Source of the DNA: a virus
DNA length: 51,950 nt
Strand: one strand, 5' to 3'
IMG/VR virus record: IMGVR_UViG_3300020578_000114
Coordinates: 1-51,950 of that record
Below, one piece after another: positions 1 through 6,968 of this stretch; position 1 is the stretch's first letter, and the number at the start of each line of letters is the position of its first letter. The position numbers and the translations under genes were made by a program. The notes beneath the pieces were generated by a model. That model was not told the DNA's origin. It searched no databases and worked only from the letters and a program-made list of their open reading frames with translations.

Positions 1-2
1 GC

Positions 3-68
3 GTGTGCGGCTCGTCCGCCGGGACCCGCGTCGCGGGCTCCCACACCCGCCCGAACCGGTTCAACTGA
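3..68 (+). CDS. C-terminal end of an upstream gene (partial)
   Basis: Frame 3 is open from the window edge and stops at TGA 66-68. The TGA overlaps the ATG of the next gene (TGATG), the junction style used throughout this genome. Only about 21 residues are visible, too few to identify the protein. The topoisomerase B subunit is a possible neighbour but nothing here shows it. Confidence 0.4.
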   Translation: MCGSSAGTRVAGSHTRPNRFN

Positions 69-418
69 TGGAGCACCGGGCCGGCGAGGGCTGGATGGAC
101 TACTCGGGGAACCTCTACGTCCACGACGGCGCCGGCTGGTGCCTCGTGACGCCAGTGCCAGGCAAGCTCACCCCGACCTACCAGCCGCAGGATAGCACAA
201 TGGACAACGCACTTCACAGGGCCCGCGCCCTCTTCGACAAGGGCTCCCGCGAGGCCATCCTCGATCTCCTGCAGGAGCTCGACCCGAACGGCAGCTGGAC
301 CGACAGGGCGTCCTTCGCCGAGGGCCTCGAGCCGCTCACGTACGACGAGGCCCTGATCGAGCTGCAGGACGCCATCGAGGAGCTCGAGATCGAACAACGC
401 ACCGCGACAGTAGCATGA
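68..418 (+). CDS. hypothetical protein upstream of topoisomerase A
   Basis: Encodes about 116 residues. The start at 68 is chosen because its ATG overlaps the stop of the upstream frame. A second in-frame ATG at 200 would give a 72-residue protein. The C-terminal half is acidic and helical (LLQELDPNG, ALIELQDAIEELEIE). The stop overlaps the topoisomerase start as ATGA, so the two are probably translationally coupled. The family is not recognised. Confidence 0.6.
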   Translation: MEHRAGEGWMDYSGNLYVHDGAGWCLVTPVPGKLTPTYQPQDSTMDNALHRARALFDKGSREAILDLLQELDPNGSWTDRASFAEGLEPLTYDEALIELQDAIEELEIEQRTATVA

Positions 419-2406
419 CCGAAGCAGCAGCGAACATCACCCCGGTCGGCCTCGTCTCAGAGATGAAGACGGCCTACCTCGACTACAGCATGGCCGTGCT
501 GGTCGGCCGCGCCATCCCCGACCTGTACGACGGGCTGAAGCCGGTCACCCGCCGCGTGCTGACCGCCATGAAGTGGCTCGGGCTGAGGCCCGACGCCCGC
601 TACATGAAGGCCGCCCGCGTCGAGGGCGAGACGATGGGCAAGCTGCACCCGCACGGCGGGGCGTACGGCGCGATGGTGACGGCGGCCTCGTGGTGGACGA
701 ACAACCACCCGCTGGTCGACGGCCACGGCAACTGGGGCTCCCCGACCGACGGCCCCGCCGCCGCCCGCTACACCGAGGCCAAGCTGACCAGCTTCGCCTG
801 GGAGGCGCTGCTGCAGGACTCCGACACCTGGGCGACCCGCGACAACTACGACGGGAGCCTGCGGGAGCCCGTGCAGCTCAACGCGAGGCTGCCCCTGCTG
901 CTCCTCAACGGCTCCGAGGGCATCGGCGTGGGCTACGCGACCAAGATCCCCACGCACAACCTCCGGGGCGTCGCCAAGGCCCTCCGGTCGCTCGTCGACG
1001 ACGACGTCATCGCGGCCAAGAACGCTCTCGCGCCCGACTTCCCGACGGGCTGCGACGTGGTCAAGGACGAGGGGCTCGTCGAGTACCTGAACACCGGCCG
1101 CGGGCAGGTCCGCATGCGCGCCGTGTGCGAGAGGGAGACGCTCGACTACGGCAAGCGGTCCAAGCGCGACGCCCTCGTCTTCACTTGCCTCCCGCTGCAC
1201 GTGAATACCGAGCAGGTGGGCGAGCAGGTCAAGGACGCGCTCGAGAAGGGGAAGATCACGACCGTCGCCGACATCCGGGACGAGACCGACAAGGCCGGCG
1301 TGCGGTTGGTCGTCGTCCTTAAGGCGAACGCGGACCCCGACCGCGCCGAGGCCGAGCTGTACCACCACACGTCGCTCGACGCCAAGTTCTCGGCGCAGAA
1401 CCTCGCGATCGACGGCCTGAAGCCCGTGCAGCTGCCGCCCCACGAGATGCTGGTCCGGTGGGCCGGCTGGCGCGACCAGCGGCTCCTCGAGTCCCTCAAG
1501 GCCGAGCTCGGCAGGCGCCGCGAGCGGCTCGAGGTCGTCCAGGGCCTCGCCTCCGCGATGCTCGTGATCGAGGACGTCATCGACGCGATCCGCCGGTCGA
1601 AGGACCGGCCCGCCGCCCGCGCGGCGATAGTCAAGATGGAGTTCACGGACCGCCAGGCCGACGCCATCCTGGACATGCGGCTCGCCCAGCTGACGAGGCT
1701 CGACGACAAGCAGCTGCAGGCCGAGGCGAGGGAGATCCAGGCGCGCATCAAGGAGATCCTCGCGCTGACCTCGAGCGAAAAGAAGCGGCGCGAGTACATC
1801 GTGTCCGAGGTCGAGGGGCTGGCCGAGCGCCACGGGAACGCCCGCAGGTCGAAGGCCATCGCCGAGCCCAAGGGCCTCGCGGTCGAGACGGTCAAGGTCG
1901 GCCGGAGGACCGTGAAGGTGGCCGCCGCCGGGCCCAAGACCCGGTTCGTGCTACTCGACGAGGAGAAGGGCATCCTCACGCAGCTGAAGGGCCCCAGGGG
2001 CGCGAATCTGACCGCGCAGGACGACCAGAAGATCGTGGTCGCGTGCGGGAACGGCATGTTCTACAAGCTGTCGGCGAAGCACAAGGGCCCGGTCGCAGGC
2101 GAGCCGACGAGGGTGCTCGCGAGGGCGACAACGGCCAAACTTCCCGCGAAACCGCTCGTGGCGGTGTGGAAGACGCCGGAGGGCGTGTTCGGAAACGTGA
2201 TCCCGTGGGAGATCCTGACGAAGACCACCTCCCGCGGCAAGCGGTGGCTGCCCGAGGGCGCCGAGCTGATCCACCTGGGCGACACGTACGTACTGCCCAT
2301 GCAGGGCCGCCGGAAGGACAAGACGATCGGGATCAACTCGATCAAGCCCAGGCCGGTCGGCGGCAAGGGGACCAAGCTGGCCAAGCCGGAGGAGGCGGCC
2401 GTGTGA
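415..2406 (+). CDS. type IIA DNA topoisomerase, subunit A (GyrA/ParC/T4 gp52-like)
   Basis: This is the DNA breakage-reunion subunit of a type IIA topoisomerase. It forms a covalent phosphotyrosine bond with DNA and passes a second duplex through the break, working with an ATPase B subunit that is not in this window. Visible features are the N-terminal LKPVTRRVL segment (41-49), the winged-helix region with GKLHPHGGAYGAMV (75-88, equivalent to the quinolone-determining region), and the catalytic tyrosine in AAARYTEAKL (Tyr119). The tower and coiled-coil region follows (DAILDMRLAQLTRLD). The last 170 residues resemble a reduced beta-pinwheel DNA-wrapping domain. At 663 residues it is longer than T4 gp52 and shorter than cellular GyrA. 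Whether it supercoils like gyrase or only relaxes and decatenates cannot be told without the B subunit. Confidence 0.93.
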   Translation: MTEAAANITPVGLVSEMKTAYLDYSMAVLVGRAIPDLYDGLKPVTRRVLTAMKWLGLRPDARYMKAARVEGETMGKLHPHGGAYGAMVTAASWWTNNHPLVDGHGNWGSPTDGPAAARYTEAKLTSFAWEALLQDSDTWATRDNYDGSLREPVQLNARLPLLLLNGSEGIGVGYATKIPTHNLRGVAKALRSLVDDDVIAAKNALAPDFPTGCDVVKDEGLVEYLNTGRGQVRMRAVCERETLDYGKRSKRDALVFTCLPLHVNTEQVGEQVKDALEKGKITTVADIRDETDKAGVRLVVVLKANADPDRAEAELYHHTSLDAKFSAQNLAIDGLKPVQLPPHEMLVRWAGWRDQRLLESLKAELGRRRERLEVVQGLASAMLVIEDVIDAIRRSKDRPAARAAIVKMEFTDRQADAILDMRLAQLTRLDDKQLQAEAREIQARIKEILALTSSEKKRREYIVSEVEGLAERHGNARRSKAIAEPKGLAVETVKVGRRTVKVAAAGPKTRFVLLDEEKGILTQLKGPRGANLTAQDDQKIVVACGNGMFYKLSAKHKGPVAGEPTRVLARATTAKLPAKPLVAVWKTPEGVFGNVIPWEILTKTTSRGKRWLPEGAELIHLGDTYVLPMQGRRKDKTIGINSIKPRPVGGKGTKLAKPEEAAV

Positions 2407-2419
2407 CGGCCGGGGAGGT

Positions 2420-2466
2420 GTACACCTTTTTAACCGGAGAGGGGCCCCTGGGCTCATAATACATTC
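2420..2466 (+). promoter_or_regulatory. class A promoter, copy 1 (leaderless arrangement)
   Basis: The upstream block ACACCTTTTTAACCGGAG aligns with ACACCATTTCAACCGGAG at 6631-6648 and 6898-6915. It is followed by a GAGGGGCCCCT palindrome (2439-2449) and a -10-like CATAAT (2455-2460). The -10 box ends 6 nt before ATG 2467, so transcription would start at or beside the A of the ATG. This is inferred from alignment with the other copies. Confidence 0.6.
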
Positions 2467-2682
2467 ATGAACGAAACCAACAAGCCCACCGTCTACGTCG
2501 TCGAGGTCCGCGGCAACGACTACTACGACGACCTCGTCTTCCACTCCGTCTGGGCCGACCGCGAGGCCGCCGAGTTCCGCGCCGCCGAGCTGCGCTGCCT
2601 CGTCGAGGACAACGACGGCCCGTGCGACGACGGCGAGCTCGTCTACGTCGAGGTGCAAGTGATCGAAGCAACCCTACGCTGA
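2467..2682 (+). CDS. small acidic hypothetical protein, leaderless candidate
   Basis: Encodes 71 residues, starting NETNKPTVYVVEVRGNDYYDD and ending with a predicted beta strand (LVYVEVQVIEATLR). The composition is strongly acidic. It starts 6 nt after a -10-like box with no ribosome-binding site, so it is probably read from a leaderless message under a class A promoter. The other class A genes are also small, which suggests early-expressed host-interaction proteins. The family is not recognised. Confidence 0.7.
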   Translation: MNETNKPTVYVVEVRGNDYYDDLVFHSVWADREAAEFRAAELRCLVEDNDGPCDDGELVYVEVQVIEATLR

Positions 2683-2689
2683 GCCGACT

Positions 2690-2980
2690 ATGAATTGGAG
2701 AACCGAGCTGGAGGCCGCGATGGCCTCGACGGAGGACACGCTGGTGCGGATCGTGATCCAGGAGCGAGGACGCCCGATGGCCCCGCAGGCCGTACCTATC
2801 GACCACCCGGTCTTCGACCGCGAGTTCGACGGCGGCTTCGGCGGCTCCGAGGGCTGCCGCTTCACCGCCTGGGGCGAGCTGTACGTCTACTTCCCGGCCG
2901 TGTACGACGGCAGCGAGTGGATCGACTTCGTGCCGCGCAACCCGTGCCTCGTCGCCACGTCACACATCGGAGGGGAATGA
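2690..2980 (+). CDS. hypothetical protein
   Basis: Encodes 96 residues with no recognised family. The centre is rich in glycine and aromatics (FDREFDGGFGG, LYVYFPAVYDGSEWIDFVPRNPC), suggesting a small beta-rich fold. It starts 7 nt after the preceding stop and its own stop overlaps the next ATG, so it sits in a tightly coupled run of small genes. Confidence 0.65.
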   Translation: MNWRTELEAAMASTEDTLVRIVIQERGRPMAPQAVPIDHPVFDREFDGGFGGSEGCRFTAWGELYVYFPAVYDGSEWIDFVPRNPCLVATSHIGGE

Positions 2981-3144
2981 TGATCAGGACCAAGTACGTC
3001 GCGGCCGGCATCCTCGGCCTCATGGTGATCCTCGGCTGGAATGCCCTCCTGATCAAGCGCGATCAGGCGATGTTCCAGTCGGCGCACGAGCGCGCCTGCG
3101 CCCAGATGAAGAGTTTCCACCCAGACTGTCAGGTGGCGCGATGA
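2977..3144 (+). CDS. small single-pass membrane protein
   Basis: Encodes 55 residues. Residues about 7-26 (YVAAGILGLMVILGWNALLI) form one hydrophobic segment after a short basic N-terminus, so the protein is probably N-in/C-out in the inner membrane. The tail carries two cysteines. ATGA overlaps are present at both ends. A lysis or superinfection role is possible, but nothing here shows it. Confidence 0.6.
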   Translation: MMIRTKYVAAGILGLMVILGWNALLIKRDQAMFQSAHERACAQMKSFHPDCQVAR

Positions 3145-3416
3145 AGACCGGGATCGAGGGCGCGATCGCCGCAGTGGAGCGGCTCTACGAAGAGAACAAC
3201 GAGGGGCTGAGAGAGCTCGCGATGATTGAATCCAGGGAGCGCGACTGGAGGCACTACGTCTCCCTCATCGGGCTGGCGATCGAGGATACTATCCCGAGCG
3301 AGTGCGAGATCACGACCCTCGACGCGGTAAAACTGCTGGTGAGGGAGAACAACGCCCTGCGTAAGGCCGTCGGGCTCCCTACCTACGTTGAGATGGCCCG
3401 CGGCGAAGACCACTGA
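3141..3416 (+). CDS. hypothetical helical protein
   Basis: Encodes 91 residues, largely helical and charged (AAVERLYEENNEGLRELAMIESRERDW and LVRENNALRKAVGLP as coiled-coil-like stretches). It starts at an ATGA overlap with the preceding membrane-protein gene. The family is not recognised. Confidence 0.65.
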   Translation: MKTGIEGAIAAVERLYEENNEGLRELAMIESRERDWRHYVSLIGLAIEDTIPSECEITTLDAVKLLVRENNALRKAVGLPTYVEMARGEDH

Positions 3417-3422
3417 GGCACT

Positions 3423-3629
3423 ATGGGAAGACCAGCCGACAGAGATCCGTCTTACATGCGCGCGGCGCACGGGACGTCCAAACTCATCACGGACTACGGC
3501 TCGCTCGAGCGGAAGCTCGCGTGCCTCGACCCGTCGCAGATCCGCAACTCGGAGGACTACGACGACTGGGAGTACGGCACCGAGCCCATCCCGCACGACC
3601 ACACGTGGACGAGAAAACGCAGCACATAG
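3423..3629 (+). CDS. hypothetical protein
   Basis: Encodes 68 residues, opening MGRPADRDPSYMRAAHG, with an acidic tyrosine/tryptophan stretch (NSEDYDDWEYGTEP). It begins 6 nt after the previous stop. Its 3' end overlaps the next frame by about 25 nt. The family is not recognised. Confidence 0.6.
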   Translation: MGRPADRDPSYMRAAHGTSKLITDYGSLERKLACLDPSQIRNSEDYDDWEYGTEPIPHDHTWTRKRST

Positions 3630-3781
3630 AGGCCATCCTGGACTGGGCCGAGGACAGGATGGAGTACCTCGTCAACGTGGGCAAGGTGGCCGAGGCTCTC
3701 GACGTCGGCCGCGAGTTCCACGAGTGGATGAGGGCGCCGCTGGGGTTCGACCACGACCTGGAGTACCCGCGTGACAGCTGA
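3605..3781 (+). CDS. hypothetical helical protein, GTG start proposed
   Basis: Encodes 58 residues (DEKTQHIEAILDWAEDRMEY...), predicted all-helical. The frame is open from 3521, but upstream codons look like an out-of-frame reading of the preceding gene, so GTG 3605 is preferred. No ribosome-binding site is visible, and translation may depend on coupling to the overlapping upstream gene. The family is not recognised. Confidence 0.5.
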   Translation: MDEKTQHIEAILDWAEDRMEYLVNVGKVAEALDVGREFHEWMRAPLGFDHDLEYPRDS

Positions 3782-3822
3782 CGGACCGCACGCCGACGGC
3801 CTCCGGCGGGCCAGCGGCGCCG

Positions 3823-3828
3823 TAGAAT
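3823..3828 (+). promoter_or_regulatory. class B -10-like box (TAGAAT)
   Basis: TAGAAT stands out in GC-rich sequence and ends 20 nt before ATG 3849. It has the same placement as the TAARAT boxes at 12157, 18481, 19083, 21169, 21363 and 24658. No -35 element is apparent. Confidence 0.4.
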
Positions 3829-3848
3829 CAAGGAAACCGACCGACCCC

Positions 3849-4097
3849 ATGACAGAAGCAGACAACCTCGCCATCGACCGCATCGAGCGCCTCGTCGAGC
3901 GCGCGGCCTACCACGCCCGGCTGGGCGACGAGCGGACCAAGGAGTTCCTCCTCGCCGAGGCCCGGATCCAGGCGATGGTCATGGACGGGGCCGACGGCGT
4001 GGTCACCATGCGGTACCACCGCCTCGCCTCCGACTCGTTCGGGGTCGCCTTCGAGCTCGAGCACGGCGACTCTGAGCTGATGTTCGGGGGAGCGTGA
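3849..4097 (+). CDS. hypothetical protein
   Basis: Encodes 82 residues: a helical N-terminal half (IDRIERLVERAAYHARLGDERTKEFLLAEARI) and a beta-rich C-terminal half ending FELEHGDSELMFGGA. The start at 3849 is chosen over GTG 3771 because a -10-like box lies at 3823-3828. It is the last GC-rich gene before the AT-rich island. The family is not recognised. Confidence 0.6.
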   Translation: MTEADNLAIDRIERLVERAAYHARLGDERTKEFLLAEARIQAMVMDGADGVVTMRYHRLASDSFGVAFELEHGDSELMFGGA

Positions 4098-4098
4098 T

Positions 4099-4293
4099 GT
4101 GGAGCGAGTTCTGCATTGCTATGATGAGTGGGGATTGTATAAAATCACCTACGATGGAGACCACAAAATGTATGAAATGCTATTTGAGGGCACCGAAGAA
4201 GAGTGTAGGCAATATGCTTATGATAACTATACTGATAAGGAGCAAGGTGAAATGTGCCTGATGGATTGGGAAGCAAGGGAGTGGGATGTATGA
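4099..4293 (+). CDS. hypothetical protein in AT-rich island
   Basis: Encodes 64 residues from a GTG start (ERVLHCYDEWGLYKITYDGD...). The composition is acidic and rich in Tyr and Trp (TEEECRQYAYDNYTDKEQG, MDWEAREWDV). Codon use switches abruptly to A/T-ending codons (tat, aaa, gaa, aat), unlike its neighbours. The stop overlaps ATG 4290. An alternative frame from ATG 4097 is less protein-like. The first few codons may be native sequence and the rest imported. The family is not recognised. Confidence 0.55.
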   Translation: MERVLHCYDEWGLYKITYDGDHKMYEMLFEGTEEECRQYAYDNYTDKEQGEMCLMDWEAREWDV

Positions 4294-4785
4294 AATCAAC
4301 ACTCTTCATATCAGAAGATCAAGAGAAAGCACTCATTCAACAGTTGGTGTATAAAATCAAGATGGCAGATCTTGATATTCATCCATTTGATACTTGCTTT
4401 CTGATGGTATCACCGGACTATTCTGGTATTGTGACACAACACTTGTCACATGCGCTCTCTGTTGATCGAGAAATCTTTCATATTGAGGCGGTAAATGTAC
4501 CATTTCCAGATGAACCGATTGAAGCTTATGTGAGAGACTTTCGTGATAATTATGCACGATGGTCAAAACAATGGAAGCATTTTGTGTTGATTGAGGCTGG
4601 TGTCATTCGTGGTGGTAATTACACATGGATCACACAATTGATGGACAATAACTATCATACTGTGGCGCTGTGTGAAAATTATCATAGTAAATTCCAATCC
4701 GATTTTGTGGGCATGTATTACTATGATGAAACACATGACCTACATTTTTGGTGGGAACAGCCTAATGTCCACTGGAGGTCTTATG
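4100..4785 (+). other. AT-rich imported segment
   Basis: About 0.7 kb has clearly lower GC and A/T-ending codons, flanked on both sides by very GC-rich phage sequence. It carries the 4099 gene and most of the 4290 gene. Both edges are sharp and fall within coding sequence. At the right edge the 4290 frame runs on into GC-rich sequence that is better read in another frame. This pattern fits a recent insertion by illegitimate recombination from a low-GC donor, perhaps another phage. Confidence 0.8.
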
Positions 4786-4874
4786 ACTCGGGAGGAGTTA
4801 AGCGGGGGCTGGATGCGGGAGTACATCTGGCCGTACGACGACTGGTTCACACCGACCGCGAGCCCCCAACGTAA
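4290..4874 (+). CDS. unknown protein in AT-rich island, probable hybrid C-terminus
   Basis: Encodes 194 residues, of which about 165 come from AT-rich DNA. The core alternates strands and helices (FDTCFLMVSPDYSGIVTQHL, FVLIEAGVIRGGNYTWI, YHTVALCENYHSKF), suggesting a Rossmann-like or phosphoribosyltransferase-like fold, but no diagnostic motif can be claimed. After about residue 165 the base composition becomes GC-rich. The final 30 residues (YDSGGVKRGLDAGVHL...) look like an accidental out-of-frame reading of the 4783 gene. The protein therefore seems to have lost its native C-terminus at a recombination junction. Start ATG 4290 overlaps the previous stop. Confidence 0.6.
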   Translation: MKSTLFISEDQEKALIQQLVYKIKMADLDIHPFDTCFLMVSPDYSGIVTQHLSHALSVDREIFHIEAVNVPFPDEPIEAYVRDFRDNYARWSKQWKHFVLIEAGVIRGGNYTWITQLMDNNYHTVALCENYHSKFQSDFVGMYYYDETHDLHFWWEQPNVHWRSYDSGGVKRGLDAGVHLAVRRLVHTDREPPT

Positions 4875-4893
4875 GCTGAGACTGGGACGATGA
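4783..4893 (+). CDS. small protein at right edge of the island
   Basis: Encodes 36 residues (TREELSGGWMREYIWPYDDW...). Support comes from a strong ribosome-binding site (GGAGG at 4774-4778, 4 nt before the ATG), GC-rich codon use and a stop that overlaps ATG 4890. It overlaps the 3' end of the 4290 frame in a different frame. It may be the remnant of a longer native gene cut by the insertion. Confidence 0.5.
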   Translation: MTREELSGGWMREYIWPYDDWFTPTASPQRKLRLGR

Positions 4894-5276
4894 CAGACAG
4901 ACCGCACAGCAAGCTGCAGGCGACCGGCGGCTACAACGAGGACGACGGCTACTCCGTGGCGATCTGCGCCGGGGACGAGAGCCCGTTCGTGACGATCTCG
5001 AACCTCGAGCGGCGCGACCTCGTGTACCTCCGCGACCTGCTCGACTGCCTCATCTGGAAGGAGGAGGACACGGACTACGGCTCGGTCAAGGGCCGGGTCC
5101 AGGCGGTACTTGACGAGTACGTGCCGCTGCAGCTCGTCGAGGAGGCGTCCGACAGGGCGATCCACGCGCTCAGGGACATCATCCTCTCGCAGGTCGACTT
5201 CTCGTCGAACCCCGGCGGAATAGTGCGCTGGGAGGAGCTCGAGCCGATGATAACGCGGCCGTTGGAAGACGACTGA
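4890..5276 (+). CDS. hypothetical protein
   Basis: Encodes 128 residues. The first half looks beta-rich (DGYSVAICAGDESPFVTIS), followed by helices (RRDLVYLRDLLDCLIWKEE, DRAIHALRDIILSQVDF). It starts at an ATGA overlap with the 4783 gene and ends at a TGATG overlap with the next. The family is not recognised. Confidence 0.7.
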   Translation: MTDRPHSKLQATGGYNEDDGYSVAICAGDESPFVTISNLERRDLVYLRDLLDCLIWKEEDTDYGSVKGRVQAVLDEYVPLQLVEEASDRAIHALRDIILSQVDFSSNPGGIVRWEELEPMITRPLEDD

Positions 5277-5470
5277 TGGACGACCAGCCAGTGACGCGGT
5301 CGGAGGCGAGGGCCATGATCGACGAGGCCATCCGCCGGCACAACCGCAACGCCAGCATCATCAGCATGTGCGTGGGGTGGGTCGTCCTCGCGCTATTCGC
5401 CGAGGGCCTCCTCAGGCTGATCGGCAGAATTCCGCCGGTATTCCCATGGATGGACATAGCGCTGAAGTGA
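5276..5470 (+). CDS. small membrane protein
   Basis: Encodes 64 residues. A charged N-terminal helix (SEARAMIDEAIRRHNRN) precedes one hydrophobic segment at about 27-48 (SIISMCVGWVVLALFAEGLL). The start overlaps the previous stop (TGATG) and the 3' end overlaps the next membrane-protein gene by 25 nt. It is the first of three consecutive small membrane-protein genes. The family is not recognised. Confidence 0.65.
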   Translation: MDDQPVTRSEARAMIDEAIRRHNRNASIISMCVGWVVLALFAEGLLRLIGRIPPVFPWMDIALK

Positions 5471-5637
5471 TCGGGGCGGCGCTGCTGCTCGTGTTCGCCG
5501 GGACGATGTTCTACCAAGGGGTGTTGATCCTCCACGAGCGGGACGGCTACTCCCAGAGGCACACCAAAAGGGACGCCTCCCGTATGAGGCAACGGGTCGA
5601 GGAGATGCTCAAAGATGAGACGCATGGCCCAGATTGA
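5446..5637 (+). CDS. small membrane protein
   Basis: Encodes 63 residues from ATG 5446. A hydrophobic segment at about 8-26 (VIGAALLLVFAGTMFYQGV) is followed by a strongly basic, charged tail (ERDGYSQRHTKRDASRMRQRVEEML). It overlaps genes on both sides. The arrangement recalls paired phage membrane proteins such as spanin subunits or holin/antiholin pairs, but there is no motif to decide. Confidence 0.55.
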   Translation: MDGHSAEVIGAALLLVFAGTMFYQGVLILHERDGYSQRHTKRDASRMRQRVEEMLKDETHGPD

Positions 5638-5752
5638 GTTCCTGCTCCTGGCGGCATTTTCGCTGGGCTGCGCGGTCTTCGGCCCGGCCGTTTTGTTCTG
5701 GACCTATCTCGCGTTCGCCGCACTGTTCTCCACCGCCGTACTGCTGCTATGA
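5615..5752 (+). CDS. very small hydrophobic membrane protein
   Basis: Encodes 45 residues, almost wholly hydrophobic after MRRMAQIE (LLLAAFSLGCAVFGPAVLF, then a second stretch ending VLLL), enough for one long or two short membrane spans. The ATGA overlap with the next gene supports it. An alternative start is ATG 5624. Confidence 0.5.
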   Translation: MRRMAQIEFLLLAAFSLGCAVFGPAVLFWTYLAFAALFSTAVLLL

Positions 5753-6261
5753 CTGAAGAAAGGGGCTTCGAGATCACTCACTTCTCGATCCGGTACCCGA
5801 AGGCTGTGATGCAGTACCCGTACTTCGTTCACAACATCGTGTGGCGGGCGTACGACAAGGAGTTCAGGGACTACTGCCTCGGGCTGTGCGAGGACTGGCA
5901 GCGCACGGAGGTGGTCTTCGACACGAAGCTGGCCGACGAGTACATCGGCGGGCTGGACTTCAGTGTCGACGAGATCGACAACCAGTTCGGCTTCGGCAGG
6001 GTCGAGATCAAGCAGAAGGACGGGCTGAGGCGCGACGCGGTGTTCCACACCGGGTACCAGAGGCAGTTTCCCTTCGTGGTCCATCTCGAGAAGTTCGACT
6101 GCTTCAGGGCGTGGGGCTACACCGAGTCCAACGCCATCACGCAAGCCTGCGCGCACGAGATCCGCATGCTGCAGCTCAGTGAGCGGATGTACTCCGGCAG
6201 GTTCGCCACGTGGTGCCACTTCCGCAGGATAGTGGAGACGATGGACCGATTCTGGGACTGA
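5749..6261 (+). CDS. hypothetical protein
   Basis: Encodes 170 residues rich in Phe, Tyr, Trp and Cys (PYFVHNIVWRAYDKEF, CLGLCEDWQRT, KFDCFRAWGYTESNA), apparently a compact alpha/beta domain. The start is fixed by the ATGA overlap with the membrane-protein gene. The family is not recognised and no catalytic motif is evident. Confidence 0.7.
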   Translation: MTEERGFEITHFSIRYPKAVMQYPYFVHNIVWRAYDKEFRDYCLGLCEDWQRTEVVFDTKLADEYIGGLDFSVDEIDNQFGFGRVEIKQKDGLRRDAVFHTGYQRQFPFVVHLEKFDCFRAWGYTESNAITQACAHEIRMLQLSERMYSGRFATWCHFRRIVETMDRFWD

Positions 6262-6266
6262 TTGGC

Positions 6267-6431
6267 ATGGACGCCGGCACACGCATCGAATACCTCGAGA
6301 ACCGCGTGAGGATCCTTGAGGAGGAGAACGTGGGGATGACAAACGCGCTTTATGAGCTCGAGAACCGGCTGCAGTCGCAGCTGGACGCGCTCATCACCTA
6401 CACCATGTTCGCCCCGAACGACGTTTTCTGA
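6267..6431 (+). CDS. small coiled-coil protein
   Basis: Encodes 54 residues. Residues 5-45 form a clear heptad pattern (RIEYLENRVRILEEENVG, then ALYELENRLQSQLDAL), so it is probably a parallel coiled-coil oligomer. It begins 5 nt after the previous stop. It closes this run of genes and is followed by a roughly 200-nt non-coding region. Confidence 0.6.
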   Translation: MDAGTRIEYLENRVRILEEENVGMTNALYELENRLQSQLDALITYTMFAPNDVF

Positions 6432-6626
6432 TCTGGGGGCGGATTTGCTTGCAGCCCCGGTACTAGACCTCACGGCGCGGCCCCGCCGCGAGAAAATCGA
6501 AAAGTGCGCGGATCAGAAGCTTTGCGCCGCAAGGGGCCAAAGGCAGTGCGTACGTACAGAATTGATCCCCCGGTGGTTCGTAACAAAATCAGAATCGATA
6601 CAAGTGCACTCGTGCCAATTGAATAA
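6432..6626 (+). other. intergenic region, no gene seen
   Basis: About 195 nt without a credible gene. It holds a GC-rich inverted repeat (GGCGCGGCCCCGCC near 6474) and several A/T-rich patches (AACAAAATCAGAATCGATACA near 6583) that could be promoter elements. It leads directly into the class A promoter at 6627. A small RNA is possible but not demonstrated. Confidence 0.4.
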
Positions 6627-6675
6627 GCGCACACCATTTCAACCGGAGCGCCCGGATCGGCGGTATGATACTTGT
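6627..6675 (+). promoter_or_regulatory. class A promoter, copy 2 (leaderless arrangement)
   Basis: The block GCGCACACCATTTCAACCGG, a GC-rich spacer, TATGAT (6664-6669), 6 nt and then ATG 6676. It is almost identical to the copy at 6894-6942. The short distance from the -10 box to the ATG leaves no room for a leader or ribosome-binding site. Confidence 0.7.
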
Positions 6676-6701
6676 ATGAATGAGAAAAACGAAATGACCA
6701 A
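6629..6701 (+). repeat. direct repeat A, copy 1 (promoter plus first codons)
   Basis: 73 bp repeated at 6896-6968, 267 bp downstream, with a single mismatch (C/A at 6649 versus 6916). It spans the class A promoter and the first nine codons (MNEKNEMTN) of the following gene. Confidence 0.9.
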
Positions 6702-6864
6702 CTCCAATCCCTACGTCCAAGTCCTCCTCGAAAAGGGCTACACCGCGGCCGAGTGCCGCAAGCCCGCCGCCAAGCGGCAGTTCCCCTGCACCATCGGTGC
6801 CCGCACCTTCGAGACGGAGGAGCAGTACCGGGAGGCCCTCGCGGACTTCCTCAACGGCTATTGA
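6676..6864 (+). CDS. small protein with duplicated N-terminus (copy 1)
   Basis: Encodes 62 residues: MNEKNEMTNSNPYVQVLLEK... then a basic middle and an acidic helical end (TFETEEQYREALADFLNGY). The first nine residues and the whole promoter are shared with the 6943 gene, but the rest is unrelated. The DNA encoding this shared peptide is unusually A-rich, which would suit initiation on a leaderless message. The function is unknown; an early host-takeover protein is a guess from the promoter class. Confidence 0.7.
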   Translation: MNEKNEMTNSNPYVQVLLEKGYTAAECRKPAAKRQFPCTIGARTFETEEQYREALADFLNGY

Positions 6865-6893
6865 TACTTGCGTACTACGTGCCAGTCAAAAAA

Positions 6894-6942
6894 GTGCACA
6901 CCATTTCAACCGGAGAGCCCGGATCGGCGGTATGATACTTGT
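6894..6942 (+). promoter_or_regulatory. class A promoter, copy 3 (leaderless arrangement)
   Basis: Same element as at 6627-6675: ACACCATTTCAACCGGAG block, TATGAT at 6931-6936, ATG at 6943 after 6 nt. Confidence 0.7.
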
Positions 6943-6968
6943 ATGAATGAGAAAAACGAAATGACCAA
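6896..6968 (+). repeat. direct repeat A, copy 2
   Basis: Second copy of the 73-bp repeat (see 6629-6701). The identity ends right after the ninth codon of the gene, so promoter and initiation region were duplicated as a cassette in front of a different coding body. Confidence 0.9.

Noticed and set aside
457-1833. 458-codon minus-strand frame inside the topoisomerase gene
   Set aside because: Antisense shadow of a strongly supported gene.
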